In this document: positions 37,785 through 49,425 of the stretch, in pieces
Layout of the letters: every line of letters starts with the position of its first letter
Position numbering within the stretch: position 1 is the first letter of the stretch
Assembly: GCF_001074155.1 (NCBI RefSeq)
Contig: NZ_JUUZ01000004.1
Location: 1-64,000 of the forward strand
Direction: 5' to 3'
DNA: 64,000 bases
DNA from: Streptococcus pseudopneumoniae
Lineage (GTDB): Bacteria > Bacillota > Bacilli > Lactobacillales > Streptococcaceae
Notes under the pieces: generated by a model
Database searches by the model: none
Seen by the model: only the letters and a program-made list of their open reading frames with translations
What the model was told of the DNA's origin: nothing
Translations under genes and position numbers: made by a program

Positions 37785-38399
37785 ATGAAATACATTATAA
37801 ATTTTTTAAAAGAATGGGGAATTATCTTCCTACTTATCGCACTAGTAGGGCTTAGTCGTATCTTTCTTTGGAGTAATGTGCGTGTAGAAGGACACTCTAT
37901 GGACCCTACTCTAGCTGATGGAGAAATCCTCTTTGTTGTCAAACACCTCCCTATCAATCGCTTCGATATCGTAGTTGCCCATGAGGACGACGGAAACAAG
38001 GATATCGTTAAGCGTGTTGTCGGTACACCGGGTGATACCGTACGTTTTGAAAACGACAAACTTTATATCAATGGTCAAGAAACTGATGAACCATATTTGG
38101 CAGAATACCTCAAACGATTTAAAGAGGATAAACTCCAATCTACCTATACTGGAGAAGGTTGGGATGGAAAAAAAGGCGAGTATTTCAGAAGCATTGCTGA
38201 AAAAGCTCAAGCTTTCACCTTAGATGTAAATTACAACACTAGCTTCACCTTCACTGTTCCAGAGGGGCAATACCTCCTACTTGGTGATGACCGTCTGGTA
38301 TCTAGTGATAGCCGACATGTTGGTACTTTTAAAGCAAAAGATATCATTGGAGAGGCAAAATTCCGTTTCTGGCCACTCAAACGTATCGGAACATTTTAA
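37785..38399 (+). CDS. lepB: Signal peptidase I
   Basis: 204 residues. One N-terminal membrane helix (~9-28), then the Ser/Lys catalytic pair: Ser38 in GHSMDPTL and Lys76 in KDIVKRVVGTPGD. The GDDRLVSSDSRHVG box (~166-180) is also present. Removes signal peptides from secreted proteins at the outer face of the membrane. It lies three bases after rnhC, with which it forms an operon. Confidence 0.96.
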   Translation: MKYIINFLKEWGIIFLLIALVGLSRIFLWSNVRVEGHSMDPTLADGEILFVVKHLPINRFDIVVAHEDDGNKDIVKRVVGTPGDTVRFENDKLYINGQETDEPYLAEYLKRFKEDKLQSTYTGEGWDGKKGEYFRSIAEKAQAFTLDVNYNTSFTFTVPEGQYLLLGDDRLVSSDSRHVGTFKAKDIIGEAKFRFWPLKRIGTF

Positions 38400-38406
38400 G
38401 AACACT

Positions 38407-38438
38407 AAGAGGCCGAGAAATATAAATCTCAGCCTCTT
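38407..38438 (+). terminator. lepB terminator
   Basis: AAGAGGCCGAGA / TCTCAGCCTCTT stem (one mismatch) followed by CTCATTCT. The T tract is weak, so read-through to recD2 is possible. Confidence 0.6.
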
Positions 38439-38488
38439 CTCATTCTATTCTGAATGATAGATTTCATTCAGGAATGTAAAGGAATTAT

Positions 38489-40855
38489 ATGGAAGTCTAT
38501 TTTACAGGTACGATTGAACGTATTATTTTTGAAAATGTCAGCAACTTTTACCGTATTCTCCTTTTAGATATAGAGGATACCAATGCTGAGGACTTTGATG
38601 ATTTCGAGATCATTGTTACAGGGACCATGGCTGATGTTATCGAGGGAGAGGAATACACTTTCTGGGGGCAGATTGTCCAACACTCCAAATACGGAGAACA
38701 ACTGCAGATTTCCCGTTACGAAAGAGCAAAACCAACTAGTAAGGGATTGGTCAAGTATTTCTCTAGCAGCCATTTCAAAGGGATTGGTCTTAAAACTGCC
38801 CAAAAGATTGTGGAACTCTATGGGGAAAATACTATCGATGAAATCTTGGAGCATCCTGAAAAACTTGAGACTATCTCAGGGCTGTCTTCTAAAAGTCGTG
38901 AGGCCTTTGTATCTACACTCCGTCTCAACTACGGGACTGAAATGGTCTTGGCCAAGCTTGCCAACTACGGTATTCCTAATAAATTAGCTATTCAAATTCA
39001 GGATACCTACAAAGAGGAAACTATCGATATCGTTGAAAATTATCCCTATCAGTTGGTAGAAGATATCAAGGGCTTGGGTTTTACCATCGCTGACCAATTG
39101 GCGCAAGAATTGGGCATCGAAAGTCAGGCACCTGAACGTTTCCGAGCAGGACTCATTCATAGCCTTTTAAACGCTTGTATGGAAAGTGGGGATACTTATG
39201 TTGAAGCTAGAGACTTATTAGAAAAGACTCTAAATCTACTGGAATCCTCACGTCCTGTAGAATTGGAACCAAGTCAACTTGCTCAAGAATTGTCCAATCT
39301 CATCGAAGAAGAAAAAGTCCAACAAGTTGACACCAAAATCTTTGATAACAGTCTCTTTTTTGCAGAAGAAGGGATTCACAATCACCTCGTTCGTATCCTT
39401 GAAAAAGAAGAAACCGATAAACAAGAAACAGAAATCATCCAGGAGCAGATCGCAATTGTTGAAGAAGAATTAGGCATCCAATACGATGCCATTCAAAAAC
39501 AGGCAATCTGCGATGCTATCCAAAACAAGGTCTTTATCCTGACCGGCGGACCTGGTACTGGAAAAACCACTGTTATCAATGGGATTATTGCCGTCTATGC
39601 TCTATTAGAAGGACTGGACCTTCGAAATAAAAGTAATCTACCGATTCTCCTTGCTGCTCCAACCGGTCGTGCGGCTCGTCGCATGAATGAGCTAACAGGC
39701 TTGCCGAGTGCAACCATTCACCGCCACTTGGGTATGACTGGAGATGATGACACTAGCCATTTGGAGGATTATCTAGATGCTGACTTTATCATCGTAGACG
39801 AGTTCTCTATGGTAGATACTTGGCTAGCCAATCAACTCTTCTCAAATATCTCCTCTACTAGTAAAATTCTCATCGTTGGAGATAGTGATCAGTTGCCATC
39901 GGTTAGCCCAGGTCAAGTTCTGGCTGACTTACTCCAGATTCAAAGTATTCCGCAAACACGCTTGGAAAGAATCTACCGCCAGAGTGAAGAATCAACCATT
40001 GTCACACTTGCGAGTCAGATTCGTCAGGGAATTTTACCTGCAGATTTCACTCAGAAAAAAGCAGACCGTTCCTACTTTGAAATCGCTAGTAACCAGATCC
40101 CAGCTACCATTGAAAAAATCCTAGACGCTGCCATCAGAAGTGGCATCCCTGCACGAGACATCCAAGTTCTAGCTCCTATGTATCGTGGAGCAGCAGGAAT
40201 CGATGCCATCAATCAACTCATGCAAGAACTGCTCAATCCTCTTCAAAAGGGACAGATTAGTTTTGAAGCAAGTCAGTTTCAGTATCGTAGTGGAGATAAG
40301 GTCATTCATTTGGTTAACGATGCAGAAGTCAACGTTTTTAACGGAGACCTAGGCTACATCACGGACCTCATTCCTGGAAAATACACTGAATCTAAACAAG
40401 ATGAAATGATGATTGATTTTGATGGGAACGAAGTCGTCTATCCACGCAACGAATGGTATAAAATTCGTCTTGCTTATGCCATGAGTATCCATAAATCTCA
40501 AGGAAGTGAATTCCCAGTTGTCTTTCTTCCTATCACCAGTGCGAGCAAGCGTATGCTGGAGCGTAACCTCATCTATACTGCTATTACTCGGGCTAAAAGC
40601 AAACTCATTCTACTCGGTGAACTTCAAGCCTTTGATTATGCGACTAAACATATAGGGACAGCACGTAAGACTTATCTGATTGAACGTTTTAGTGACTTAA
40701 CCGAAAGCTCTGAGGAACTAAACGAGCCTATTCTCGAACCCACAAATCAGATTAACCCTCATCAATCTTACAGACTAACTGAAGATAACTGGACTAGTAT
40801 CCCAGCTATGATTGGGATTAGCCAAGATGACCTTGATGAGTTTTTCGGAAAATAA
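38489..40855 (+). CDS. recD2: RecD2 (RecD-like) ATP-dependent helicase
   Basis: 788 residues. N-terminal OB-like domain with tandem helix-hairpin-helix motifs (GIGLKTAQKIVELYG, GLGFTIADQLAQELG), then SF1B motor with Walker A LTGGPGTGKTT (~350), DEFSMVD (~434), QLPSVSPG (~470) and the late motif AYAMSIHKSQGSEFP (~672). It is a 5'-3' helicase in DNA repair of bacteria without RecBC. Pneumococcal annotation calls it recD. It lies 90 bases after lepB. Confidence 0.94.
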   Translation: MEVYFTGTIERIIFENVSNFYRILLLDIEDTNAEDFDDFEIIVTGTMADVIEGEEYTFWGQIVQHSKYGEQLQISRYERAKPTSKGLVKYFSSSHFKGIGLKTAQKIVELYGENTIDEILEHPEKLETISGLSSKSREAFVSTLRLNYGTEMVLAKLANYGIPNKLAIQIQDTYKEETIDIVENYPYQLVEDIKGLGFTIADQLAQELGIESQAPERFRAGLIHSLLNACMESGDTYVEARDLLEKTLNLLESSRPVELEPSQLAQELSNLIEEEKVQQVDTKIFDNSLFFAEEGIHNHLVRILEKEETDKQETEIIQEQIAIVEEELGIQYDAIQKQAICDAIQNKVFILTGGPGTGKTTVINGIIAVYALLEGLDLRNKSNLPILLAAPTGRAARRMNELTGLPSATIHRHLGMTGDDDTSHLEDYLDADFIIVDEFSMVDTWLANQLFSNISSTSKILIVGDSDQLPSVSPGQVLADLLQIQSIPQTRLERIYRQSEESTIVTLASQIRQGILPADFTQKKADRSYFEIASNQIPATIEKILDAAIRSGIPARDIQVLAPMYRGAAGIDAINQLMQELLNPLQKGQISFEASQFQYRSGDKVIHLVNDAEVNVFNGDLGYITDLIPGKYTESKQDEMMIDFDGNEVVYPRNEWYKIRLAYAMSIHKSQGSEFPVVFLPITSASKRMLERNLIYTAITRAKSKLILLGELQAFDYATKHIGTARKTYLIERFSDLTESSEELNEPILEPTNQINPHQSYRLTEDNWTSIPAMIGISQDDLDEFFGK

Positions 40856-40860
40856 AGCAC

Positions 40861-40890
40861 AAAAAAACCACCAAATCCGGTGGTTTTTTT
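40861..40890. terminator. Bidirectional terminator recD2/tig
   Basis: AAAAAACCACC / GGTGGTTTTTT with loop AAATCC, between convergent genes. Confidence 0.85.
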
Positions 40891-40901
40891 ATCTTTTCAG
40901 A

Positions 40902-42185
40902 TTATTTTACTGTTGCAGTGCTTGTGATCAATTCAACAGCTTTCTTGATTGTGATATCGTGTTTCAACATATCTGCTGAAAGCAAGCTTTGTACTTGGGC
41001 AACTTCCATGTTGTAATCTGCAGCCAATTGCTCGATTTCTTTTTGGATTTCTTCTTCAGTAGCGTCAAATCCTTCAGTTTTCGCAACTGCTTCGATAACA
41101 AGGTTAGTCTTAGTGCGTGACTCAGCTTCTGCTTCGTATTGTTTATGAAGGTCTTCTTGAGTAGTTCCAGTGATTTGGAAGTACATGTCAGGGTTGATAC
41201 CTTGACGTTGCAAGTTTCCAAGGAACTCATTTACTGAACGGTGAACTTCTTCGTGGATCATTTCTTCTGGAAGGTCAACGATTTCAGCATTTTCTACAGC
41301 TTTATCGATTGCTGCACCTTCAACGGCATCTTTGTATGCTTCTTCTTTAGCAGCAGCCAATTCTTTGCGGTATTTTTCTTTCAATTCGTCAAGAGTTTCA
41401 ACTTCTTCGTCGATATCTTTTGCAAGTTCGTCGTCAAGAGCTGGAACTTCTTTAGCTTTTACTTCGTGAATAGTTGTCACGAATTTAGCTTCTTTACCTG
41501 CAAGATCTTCTGCTTGGTAGTCTTCTGGGAATGTTACGATAACGTCAACAGTTTCACCAGCTGAGTGTCCAACCAATTGGTCTTCAAATCCAGGGATGAA
41601 TTGTCCTGAACCAAGTCCAAGTGAGAAGTTTTCACCTTTTCCGCCGTCAAATTCAACACCGTCGATAGAACCAACAAAGTCAATAACAACAGTGTCGCCG
41701 TTTTCAGCAGCACCTTCTTTGATAACCAACTCAGCCAAGTTGTTGCGTTCACGTTCGATACGCTCTTCAACATCAGCGTCAGTTACTTCTTTATCTACAT
41801 CAACTGATACTTCAAGGTTTTTGTATTCACCCAATTTTACTTCAGGTTTTGTAACAACTTCAGCAGTGATAACCCAGTCTTGACCTTTTTCCATAGAAGT
41901 TACGTCAATTTTTGGTTGTGCAACGACTTCAAGTCCAGCTTCTTTAACAGCTGCTTCATAAGCGTCTGGTAAAAGAGCGTTCATTGCATCTTGGTAAAGT
42001 GCTTCTTCACCAAATTTTTGGTCGAAGATAGGACGTGGAAGGTGACCTTTACGGAAACCTGGAACGTTAAGAGTTTTCTTTACTGAGTTAAATACACGGT
42101 CCAATTCTGGTTTGATTTGGTCTTGAGAGATAGTGAAAGTCAAGACACCACGGTTTGTTTCTTTGTTTTCAAATGATACAGACAT
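40902..42185 (-). CDS. tig: Trigger factor (ribosome-associated chaperone, peptidyl-prolyl isomerase)
   Basis: 427 residues. N-terminal ribosome-binding domain with signature [10 protein letters not shown] (~43-52), FKBP-type isomerase domain (~150-245, [16 protein letters not shown]) and a long helical C-terminal chaperone domain. It folds nascent chains at the ribosome exit. Codon use is strongly biased toward a small set, as in highly expressed genes. Extended -10 TGTGGTATAAT near 42225 supports its own promoter. Confidence 0.97.
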   Translation of the reverse strand: MSVSFENKETNRGVLTFTISQDQIKPELDRVFNSVKKTLNVPGFRKGHLPRPIFDQKFGEEALYQDAMNALLPDAYEAAVKEAGLEVVAQPKIDVTSMEKGQDWVITAEVVTKPEVKLGEYKNLEVSVDVDKEVTDADVEERIERERNNLAELVIKEGAAENGDTVVIDFVGSIDGVEFDGGKGENFSLGLGSGQFIPGFEDQLVGHSAGETVDVIVTFPEDYQAEDLAGKEAKFVTTIHEVKAKEVPALDDELAKDIDEEVETLDELKEKYRKELAAAKEEAYKDAVEGAAIDKAVENAEIVDLPEEMIHEEVHRSVNEFLGNLQRQGINPDMYFQITGTTQEDLHKQYEAEAESRTKTNLVIEAVAKTEGFDATEEEIQKEIEQLAADYNMEVAQVQSLLSADMLKHDITIKKAVELITSTATVK

Positions 42186-42296
42186 TCTGTCATTTCTCCT
42201 TAAAATTTTTAATACAGTCCATTATACCACATAGTAGCGAACTTTTTCAAGTAATGGATGCGCTTTTCGTCCATGCTTCAGTTACATTCTATTCCC

Positions 42297-42929
42297 TTAA
42301 TATTCATCAGAACCCACCAGATGATGTTGAAAAGCATAAACTGCTGCCTGGGTACGATCACTGACCTCAAGTTTGGCTAGGATATTGGAGACATGGGTCT
42401 TGACTGTCTTAAGGGAGATAAAGAGCTCATCTGCAATGCGCTGATTTTCATAGCCCTTAGCAATCAGTTGAAGGACATCGCGTTCTCGCGCAGTTAATTC
42501 TTCGTGAAGTTCCATATGATTGCGGTGGTATTCTACTTTCTTACTCACCTCTTGTTCGATCGCTAGCTCTCCAGCTGCCACCTTTTGAACAGCATGGAAC
42601 AATTCATCAGCACTTGATGTCTTAAGCATATAACCTTTAGCCCCAGCATTCAAGACTGGCATGATTTTTTCATTGTCTAGATAAGAAGTCACGATCAAAA
42701 TTTTAGCCTCCGGCCATTCTTTGAGAATAGCTAGAGTTGCGTCAATTCCGTTGACTTCAGGCATAACAATATCCATGACGATCACATCTGGACGAAGCTC
42801 CAAGGCCATGGAAATCCCTTCGGCTCCATTAGTTGCTTCTCCAACAACCTCTACATCATCTTGTAGTTCAAAATAACTTTTTAATCCAAGACGCACCATT
42901 TGGTGGTCATCTACTAATAATAATTTCAT
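42297..42929 (-). CDS. liaR: Response regulator LiaR (NarL/FixJ family)
   Basis: 210 residues. Receiver domain with phospho-acceptor Asp53 (VIVMDIVMPE) and acidic pair DD at 7-8, then a LuxR-type HTH (ELTARERDVLQLIAKGYENQRIADEL, ~143-168). It works with LiaS and LiaF just upstream in response to cell-envelope stress. The order liaF-liaS-liaR follows the mevalonate operon, as in pneumococcus. Confidence 0.93.
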   Translation of the reverse strand: MKLLLVDDHQMVRLGLKSYFELQDDVEVVGEATNGAEGISMALELRPDVIVMDIVMPEVNGIDATLAILKEWPEAKILIVTSYLDNEKIMPVLNAGAKGYMLKTSSADELFHAVQKVAAGELAIEQEVSKKVEYHRNHMELHEELTARERDVLQLIAKGYENQRIADELFISLKTVKTHVSNILAKLEVSDRTQAAVYAFQHHLVGSDEY

Positions 42930-42947
42930 TTTATTTCCTTTTGTTAG

Positions 42948-43937
42948 TCAATCAAGCAAGGGGATCCGAATATCCACTGCCAAACCCTGCTTGGGTGCTG
43001 TTAATAGTTGTATGTTCCCTGCCATATCTTCTACTCGTTCTTTGATATTGCGTAGTCCATAGCTCAAATCATCTACGTCAGCCGGCTCAAAACCTCTGCC
43101 ATTGTCCACTACTTTCAACTGTAATTCTGTTTCCGTTTGATAAAGATAAACATCTAGACAAGATGCTTGGGCATGACGGAGAGTATTGCTAATCAATTCT
43201 TGGACGATACGAAAGACATGCTCCTCAATCTTTTTAGGCAATTCGTCTACCTGATATTTAAAACTTACTTTGAGTTCACTTTTTTCTTCAAGCTCTTTGA
43301 GAAGCAACTGAATCCCCTCAACTATACTCTTTTGTTCCAGTTCAATAGGACGCAAATGCAAGAGTAGAATACGCAAATCTCTCTGGGCTGTCTCCAAAAT
43401 AGCTGTCACACTCTGGAGTTGTGTCTGCATCTTCTCTTTGTCTAATCTGGAAGCTTGTTGACTGAGTCCTGATAACATCATATGGGCAGCAAAAATTTCT
43501 TGGCTAACTGTATCATGCAAGTCACGCGCGATTCGCTTGCGCTCCTTTTCAACAATCTCTTCTTCTTTGACTAAAACCTGATTATCTGCTTTTTGAATAG
43601 CTTCTGTCAACAAACCAAGCTTACCTGATAAGTTTCTAAAACTTGCGTCTAAATCAGCATCTCCAAGGCTTTTAATATCTTTACCAGCTAGTAGACGTTT
43701 GAGATTTGCTTGGATTCTTCTTCTTGAAATTTCGTCAACCATTTTCCAGAATAAGACTAATAAAAAAGCAAGGGCAAGACTAAACATCAAGCCTAAAAAT
43801 ACGACTTTTTCTGTCTTTTCTAAATCTTGGAAGAGAGAAGTCCATTCCAAATCTAAGACCTTAAAAATGCTTCGAAATAGAAAAGCAACAAAGAGAAATG
43901 AGGTGAGACCAATTAAAATATAGGGTTGTTTTTTCAT
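42948..43937 (-). CDS. liaS: Sensor histidine kinase LiaS
   Basis: 329 residues. Two N-terminal membrane helices (~7-25, 46-66) with a very short outer loop mark an intramembrane-sensing kinase. HisKA_3 phosphorylation site His141 in RKRIARDLHDTVSQE, ATP-binding box with VDNGRGFEP and LRNIKERV. It senses envelope damage through LiaF and phosphorylates LiaR. Its ATG overlaps the liaF stop (ATGA). Confidence 0.93.
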   Translation of the reverse strand: MKKQPYILIGLTSFLFVAFLFRSIFKVLDLEWTSLFQDLEKTEKVVFLGLMFSLALAFLLVLFWKMVDEISRRRIQANLKRLLAGKDIKSLGDADLDASFRNLSGKLGLLTEAIQKADNQVLVKEEEIVEKERKRIARDLHDTVSQEIFAAHMMLSGLSQQASRLDKEKMQTQLQSVTAILETAQRDLRILLLHLRPIELEQKSIVEGIQLLLKELEEKSELKVSFKYQVDELPKKIEEHVFRIVQELISNTLRHAQASCLDVYLYQTETELQLKVVDNGRGFEPADVDDLSYGLRNIKERVEDMAGNIQLLTAPKQGLAVDIRIPLLD

Positions 43938-44632
43938 CCTCGCACCACCTCAACATCTCCCACCATAGTTGTCAAAAGAATCTTAACACTCTTTGGACTC
44001 TTGAGATAATCCCTGGTTTCTTGATGGAATTGTTCATTGCGCAAAGCTCGCTTAGGCTGGTCAAAGAAGGTTAAATCTCCGTACAGAGAATTGACGCTTA
44101 GACTGACTTCCACATCCACTGGTACAATAATTCTAGTTGTGCCGACTAGTTTTCTCAAGATGATGACATTATCATGATTACTTAAAATCACACGTTCTAG
44201 ATGAATGGTATCCTTCCCCATGAGACGAAAAAGATTGATATCATCAAAGCGGCAAGTCTGGTAGCTTGAGAAGTGATGAAGATTCCCAAACCAGCGATTT
44301 TTCTCCCTCTTTACCGTCACTACTTCCTCAAAAACCAGATTGGTATCTTCTTTTTCTTGGTTCATCATAGGATAAAGCAAGAATAGGCTGTAAATCAGAG
44401 CTACAAAGATAGCTAAAATGACAAAGGGATTGAGCATGATGATAAAGAAAAATAGGATGCTCACCGCCACTAAAATGAAGTTATTCCCCTGTCTTCCAGT
44501 ATAGTATCGAATCAGCAGTAAAAACAAGAGCAATATCAGTAGAAAACGGGAAAAATGCTCTGATACCATCATAATCAGAGCTCCTGTCAATAAACAAGCT
44601 TCAATAAATAGAAAAATTTGGAATTTTCGCAT
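43934..44632 (-). CDS. liaF: LiaF-like envelope stress protein
   Basis: 232 residues. About four N-terminal helices (to ~100), then a C-terminal LiaF domain (DUF2154-like) with a beta-rich pattern (DDINLFRLMGKDTIHLERVIL..., GTTRIIVPVDVEVSLSVNSLYGDLTFF). It normally inhibits LiaRS signalling. The start at 44632 (MRKFQIFLFIEA) is preferred over 44671, since the first residues of the longer frame are hydrophilic and unlike the family. It is first in liaFSR. Confidence 0.87.
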   Translation of the reverse strand: MRKFQIFLFIEACLLTGALIMMVSEHFSRFLLILLLFLLLIRYYTGRQGNNFILVAVSILFFFIIMLNPFVILAIFVALIYSLFLLYPMMNQEKEDTNLVFEEVVTVKREKNRWFGNLHHFSSYQTCRFDDINLFRLMGKDTIHLERVILSNHDNVIILRKLVGTTRIIVPVDVEVSLSVNSLYGDLTFFDQPKRALRNEQFHQETRDYLKSPKSVKILLTTMVGDVEVVRG

Positions 44633-44698
44633 GTATCCGTCCTCTCCATTTAATTGTATCACAAATCCCAAAAGTCACATCCGTCTGAGGAATGATAA

Positions 44699-44726
44699 AG
44701 AGACCGGGACTAAAATCCCGACCTCC
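44699..44726 (-). terminator. Terminator of the mevalonate operon
   Basis: GAGGTCGGGA / TCCCGGTCTC stem with TTTTAG loop, directly at the fni stop, followed on the minus strand by TTTATC. It separates the operon from liaFSR. Confidence 0.65.
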
Positions 44727-46705
<1,979 letters not shown>

Positions 46706-46719
<14 letters not shown>

Positions 46720-47659
46720 CTTGGCTCAAATCCTTTGTCTTTGAAACGATTAAGCGATAGCGTTGACCTAAAAGTTCTGACAAATGTTCCAAGTCCTCTT
46801 CCAAGCAAAGAACCTTGACATTAGGACCCGCATCCATGGTAAAGTAGCAAGATTCTCCTTTTTCTCTAAGCTGACGAACAAAATCCATTGCCTCGTAACT
46901 AGCATCTGTCAGATAAGAGAAGGATGGAGTTGCAGTTTTTGTCGTAGCATGCATAGCCAAGGCGTTCTTCTCTGTCAATTCTCCAACTTTCTTAAAGTCA
47001 TTTTCCTTGAGGTAGACTAACATATCCTTGTAATCTTGTTCAGATTGACGAATCCACTCATCAAAAGTCGTAGAAGTTTCGACACAAAGCTTCATCCCAT
47101 CTCGACTGGAAATTGGTTTTTTCTGGTCTTCCAAGACCAACATAATCATAGCTAGTTTCAAGTCAGTCTCAACTGGATAGATCTCTCCACTATCCTTGTC
47201 CCAGGCTGCCAAGGGGCCATAAAAACTACGAGATGAAGAACCCGACGCAAACTTAGCTTCCAAGGCCAATTCTCTGCGATTCAGCCCAAGTTGGAAATAG
47301 GCATTACAAGCTTTGACCAAGGCAGATAAACCACTGGAACTTGAAGAAAGGCCTGCTGCTGTTGGCATATTGTTCTTGGTATCGATACGAACAAACCCTG
47401 CTCCTTCAGGACGGTAGCGGTCAATGATTTTACTCATCTTTTTATGTTCAGCTTCATTTTGCAACTGACCATTGATGTAAAAAGCATCCGCCTTTGCATC
47501 TGCTGGTAAAGGAGAAAGGGTCGTCTCCGTATACATATTTTCTAAGGTTAGAGAGATACTGCTAGTCGCAGGAACCATCTCTTTTTCTGCTTTCTTTCCC
47601 CAATATTTAATAATAGCAATATTGGCATAGGAACGTACTGTTACAGGCTTTCGATCCAT
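46706..47659 (-). CDS. mvaD: Diphosphomevalonate decarboxylase
   Basis: 317-residue GHMP enzyme. SYANIAIIKYWGKK (~9-22) at the start, phosphate loop AGLSSSSSGLSAL (~103-115), and catalytic MDAGPNVKVL (~275-284). Makes isopentenyl diphosphate with ATP and loss of CO2. It starts 19 bases inside mvaK1. Confidence 0.96.
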
Positions 47660-48519
47660 GTCTGAACAGCTCCTTTCTCTTCTAATCTTTCAGCTAAATC
47701 TTGAGCTTGGTGATAGTCGGCTACTAAGGCGATGATGCAGCCTCCTAGACCACCACCACTCATCTTGGCACCTAAAGCGCCATGTTCGAGAGCAGTTTCA
47801 ACCAAGGCATCTGCCTCAGAGCTACTAACTCCAATTTCCTTTAGATTTCCATGTGCTTTGGTAAGAATCTCTCCCAGCTTCACGACATCTTTTGTTTTTA
47901 TTGCTTCTTCTGCTTGCTGGGTCAACTCTCCTAGCGCATGCAAGAAAGGTAAAGCTTCCTTACCCTTGCTCTCTACAACTTGAATAGCTTCACGAGTATG
48001 TCCATAAACTCCAGTATCTGCAATGACCAGATAAGCTGATAAATCCATGGTTAATTCTTCAAAACCAACATTCTTGATAAAACGAATAGGCTGGTCACTA
48101 AGGCAGGTCTTAGCATCCAATCCGCTAGGATTCATATGAGCAATCATCTCTGCCCGATTGACTAGGATTTCTAGCACATCATGTGGAAGTTCTGCTTGGT
48201 AATAACCAAATACCGCTCGAATGGCTGCAATGCTAATGGCCGCCGAAGAACCCATCCCCCGTTTTTCTGGGATAGCCGAGTCAATTTGACAACGGATGCA
48301 AGCATCTTTGATATTTAGATACTCGAGAGAAGCATAAACAGCCATGGACAAGGTGTCCTCTTCAAAAAGACGCCATGGTGTCGCTGCTGGAACCACCCGA
48401 CAAGTCACTTCAACCTCTAAAAGAGGCAAAGAGATGGCTGGATAGCCATAGACTACTGCATGCTCTCCTATTAAAATAATTTTACTATGTGCCTGACCGA
48501 CACCAACTTCTTTTGTCAT
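47641..48519 (-). CDS. mvaK1: Mevalonate kinase
   Basis: 292-residue GHMP kinase. Start AHSKIILIGEHAVVYGYPAI (~10-29) binds mevalonate, ATP loop EKRGMGSSAAISIA (~88-101), late KMSGGGLGGCIIAL. First committed kinase of the mevalonate route, whose end product feeds undecaprenyl phosphate for wall synthesis. First gene of the operon. A short inverted repeat AGACG/CGTCT (48534-48548) lies just upstream of its ribosome site AGAAGGA. Confidence 0.95.
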   Translation of the reverse strand: MTKEVGVGQAHSKIILIGEHAVVYGYPAISLPLLEVEVTCRVVPAATPWRLFEEDTLSMAVYASLEYLNIKDACIRCQIDSAIPEKRGMGSSAAISIAAIRAVFGYYQAELPHDVLEILVNRAEMIAHMNPSGLDAKTCLSDQPIRFIKNVGFEELTMDLSAYLVIADTGVYGHTREAIQVVESKGKEALPFLHALGELTQQAEEAIKTKDVVKLGEILTKAHGNLKEIGVSSSEADALVETALEHGALGAKMSGGGLGGCIIALVADYHQAQDLAERLEEKGAVQTWIESL

Positions 48520-48695
48520 TTAATCCTTCTATCAGACGAAAAGCGTCTTTTTCTAGATAAAATTTTAGAACTTTATTCCTTTCTATTTTATTATATTTTC
48601 ACAAAAAAAGCGATTGTTTCCTTTCAGTTTCACCAAGCAAGAAATATATTTATAATTTGACTTTTAAAAAAGGATTGACCTTGATTAGATATTAA

Positions 48696-48724
48696 AAAAG
48701 CAGTTACACAAGGTAACTGCTTTT
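48696..48724 (-). terminator. ritR terminator
   Basis: AAAAGCAGTTAC / GTAACTGCTTTT perfect stem with short loop and following T run on the minus strand. Confidence 0.85.
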
Positions 48725-49414
48725 CTATTCTTGCATGGTGTAACCCACACCACGCACGGTTTTAATGTAACTCTTTTGACCTTTTACGTCAAGTTTGCTA
48801 CGTAGATAACGGATATAAACATCTACGATATTGGTTTCGGTCGCACTTTCGTACTTCCAAACACTTTCCAACAACTGCTCTCGAGTTAAAACTTTCTTGC
48901 TTCCCATAAGGGTAGCCAAAAGGTCATATTCACGACGTGTGAGGGCAATCATTTCCTCACCACGATAGACAGTATGATGTTCTACGTCCATACGCAGATT
49001 GCGATAGGATGTCGGAACCTTCATTTGACTACAGTGTTGGTCGATAAAATCCCGACCTCGGAAAATTGCTGCAATACGAGCCACCAAATCATCAATAATG
49101 ACTGGCTTGTAGATATATGAAACAGCGAAACGCTGGATTGTTTCAAGTTGGTCTTGCAATTCTTCTCGATGGTCCAAGACTATAATAACCGAAGCTGGCT
49201 TAGTCCGACTCAACTGTTCTGCAAAACCCTGGGCTGTCATATCCCCTAGATGAGCATTTAGTAAAATCAAGTCATAGTCAGTCTGAAGAGCCATGGAGAG
49301 GGCTTTTTGACCCTCTTCTACCTGATCAACTCGGTATTGCTCTTTTTGGAGTTCCAGACTTAAAAAATGAGCTAGATTTCTTTCTTTCTCAAGTAATAAA
49401 ATCCGTTTCCCCAT
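48725..49414 (-). CDS. ritR: Orphan response regulator RitR
   Basis: 229-residue OmpR-type protein: receiver-like domain (1-~120) and winged helix (~135-229; TRREYDLLATLMGSKKVLTREQLLE). The normal phospho-acceptor aspartate is Asn53 (LILLNAHLGD), and Cys128 (IDQHCSQMKV) lies in the linker. Both are hallmarks of pneumococcal RitR, which represses iron uptake and is switched by Cys128 oxidation instead of phosphorylation. No histidine kinase is next to it. It lies 11 bases after gnd, as in pneumococcus. Confidence 0.93.
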   Translation of the reverse strand: MGKRILLLEKERNLAHFLSLELQKEQYRVDQVEEGQKALSMALQTDYDLILLNAHLGDMTAQGFAEQLSRTKPASVIIVLDHREELQDQLETIQRFAVSYIYKPVIIDDLVARIAAIFRGRDFIDQHCSQMKVPTSYRNLRMDVEHHTVYRGEEMIALTRREYDLLATLMGSKKVLTREQLLESVWKYESATETNIVDVYIRYLRSKLDVKGQKSYIKTVRGVGYTMQE

Positions 49415-49425
49415 GGCTGACCTAC

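Noticed and set aside
41241-41883. Frames antisense to tig
   Set aside because: Phe- or Ser-rich shadows of a strongly codon-biased gene, without start signals.
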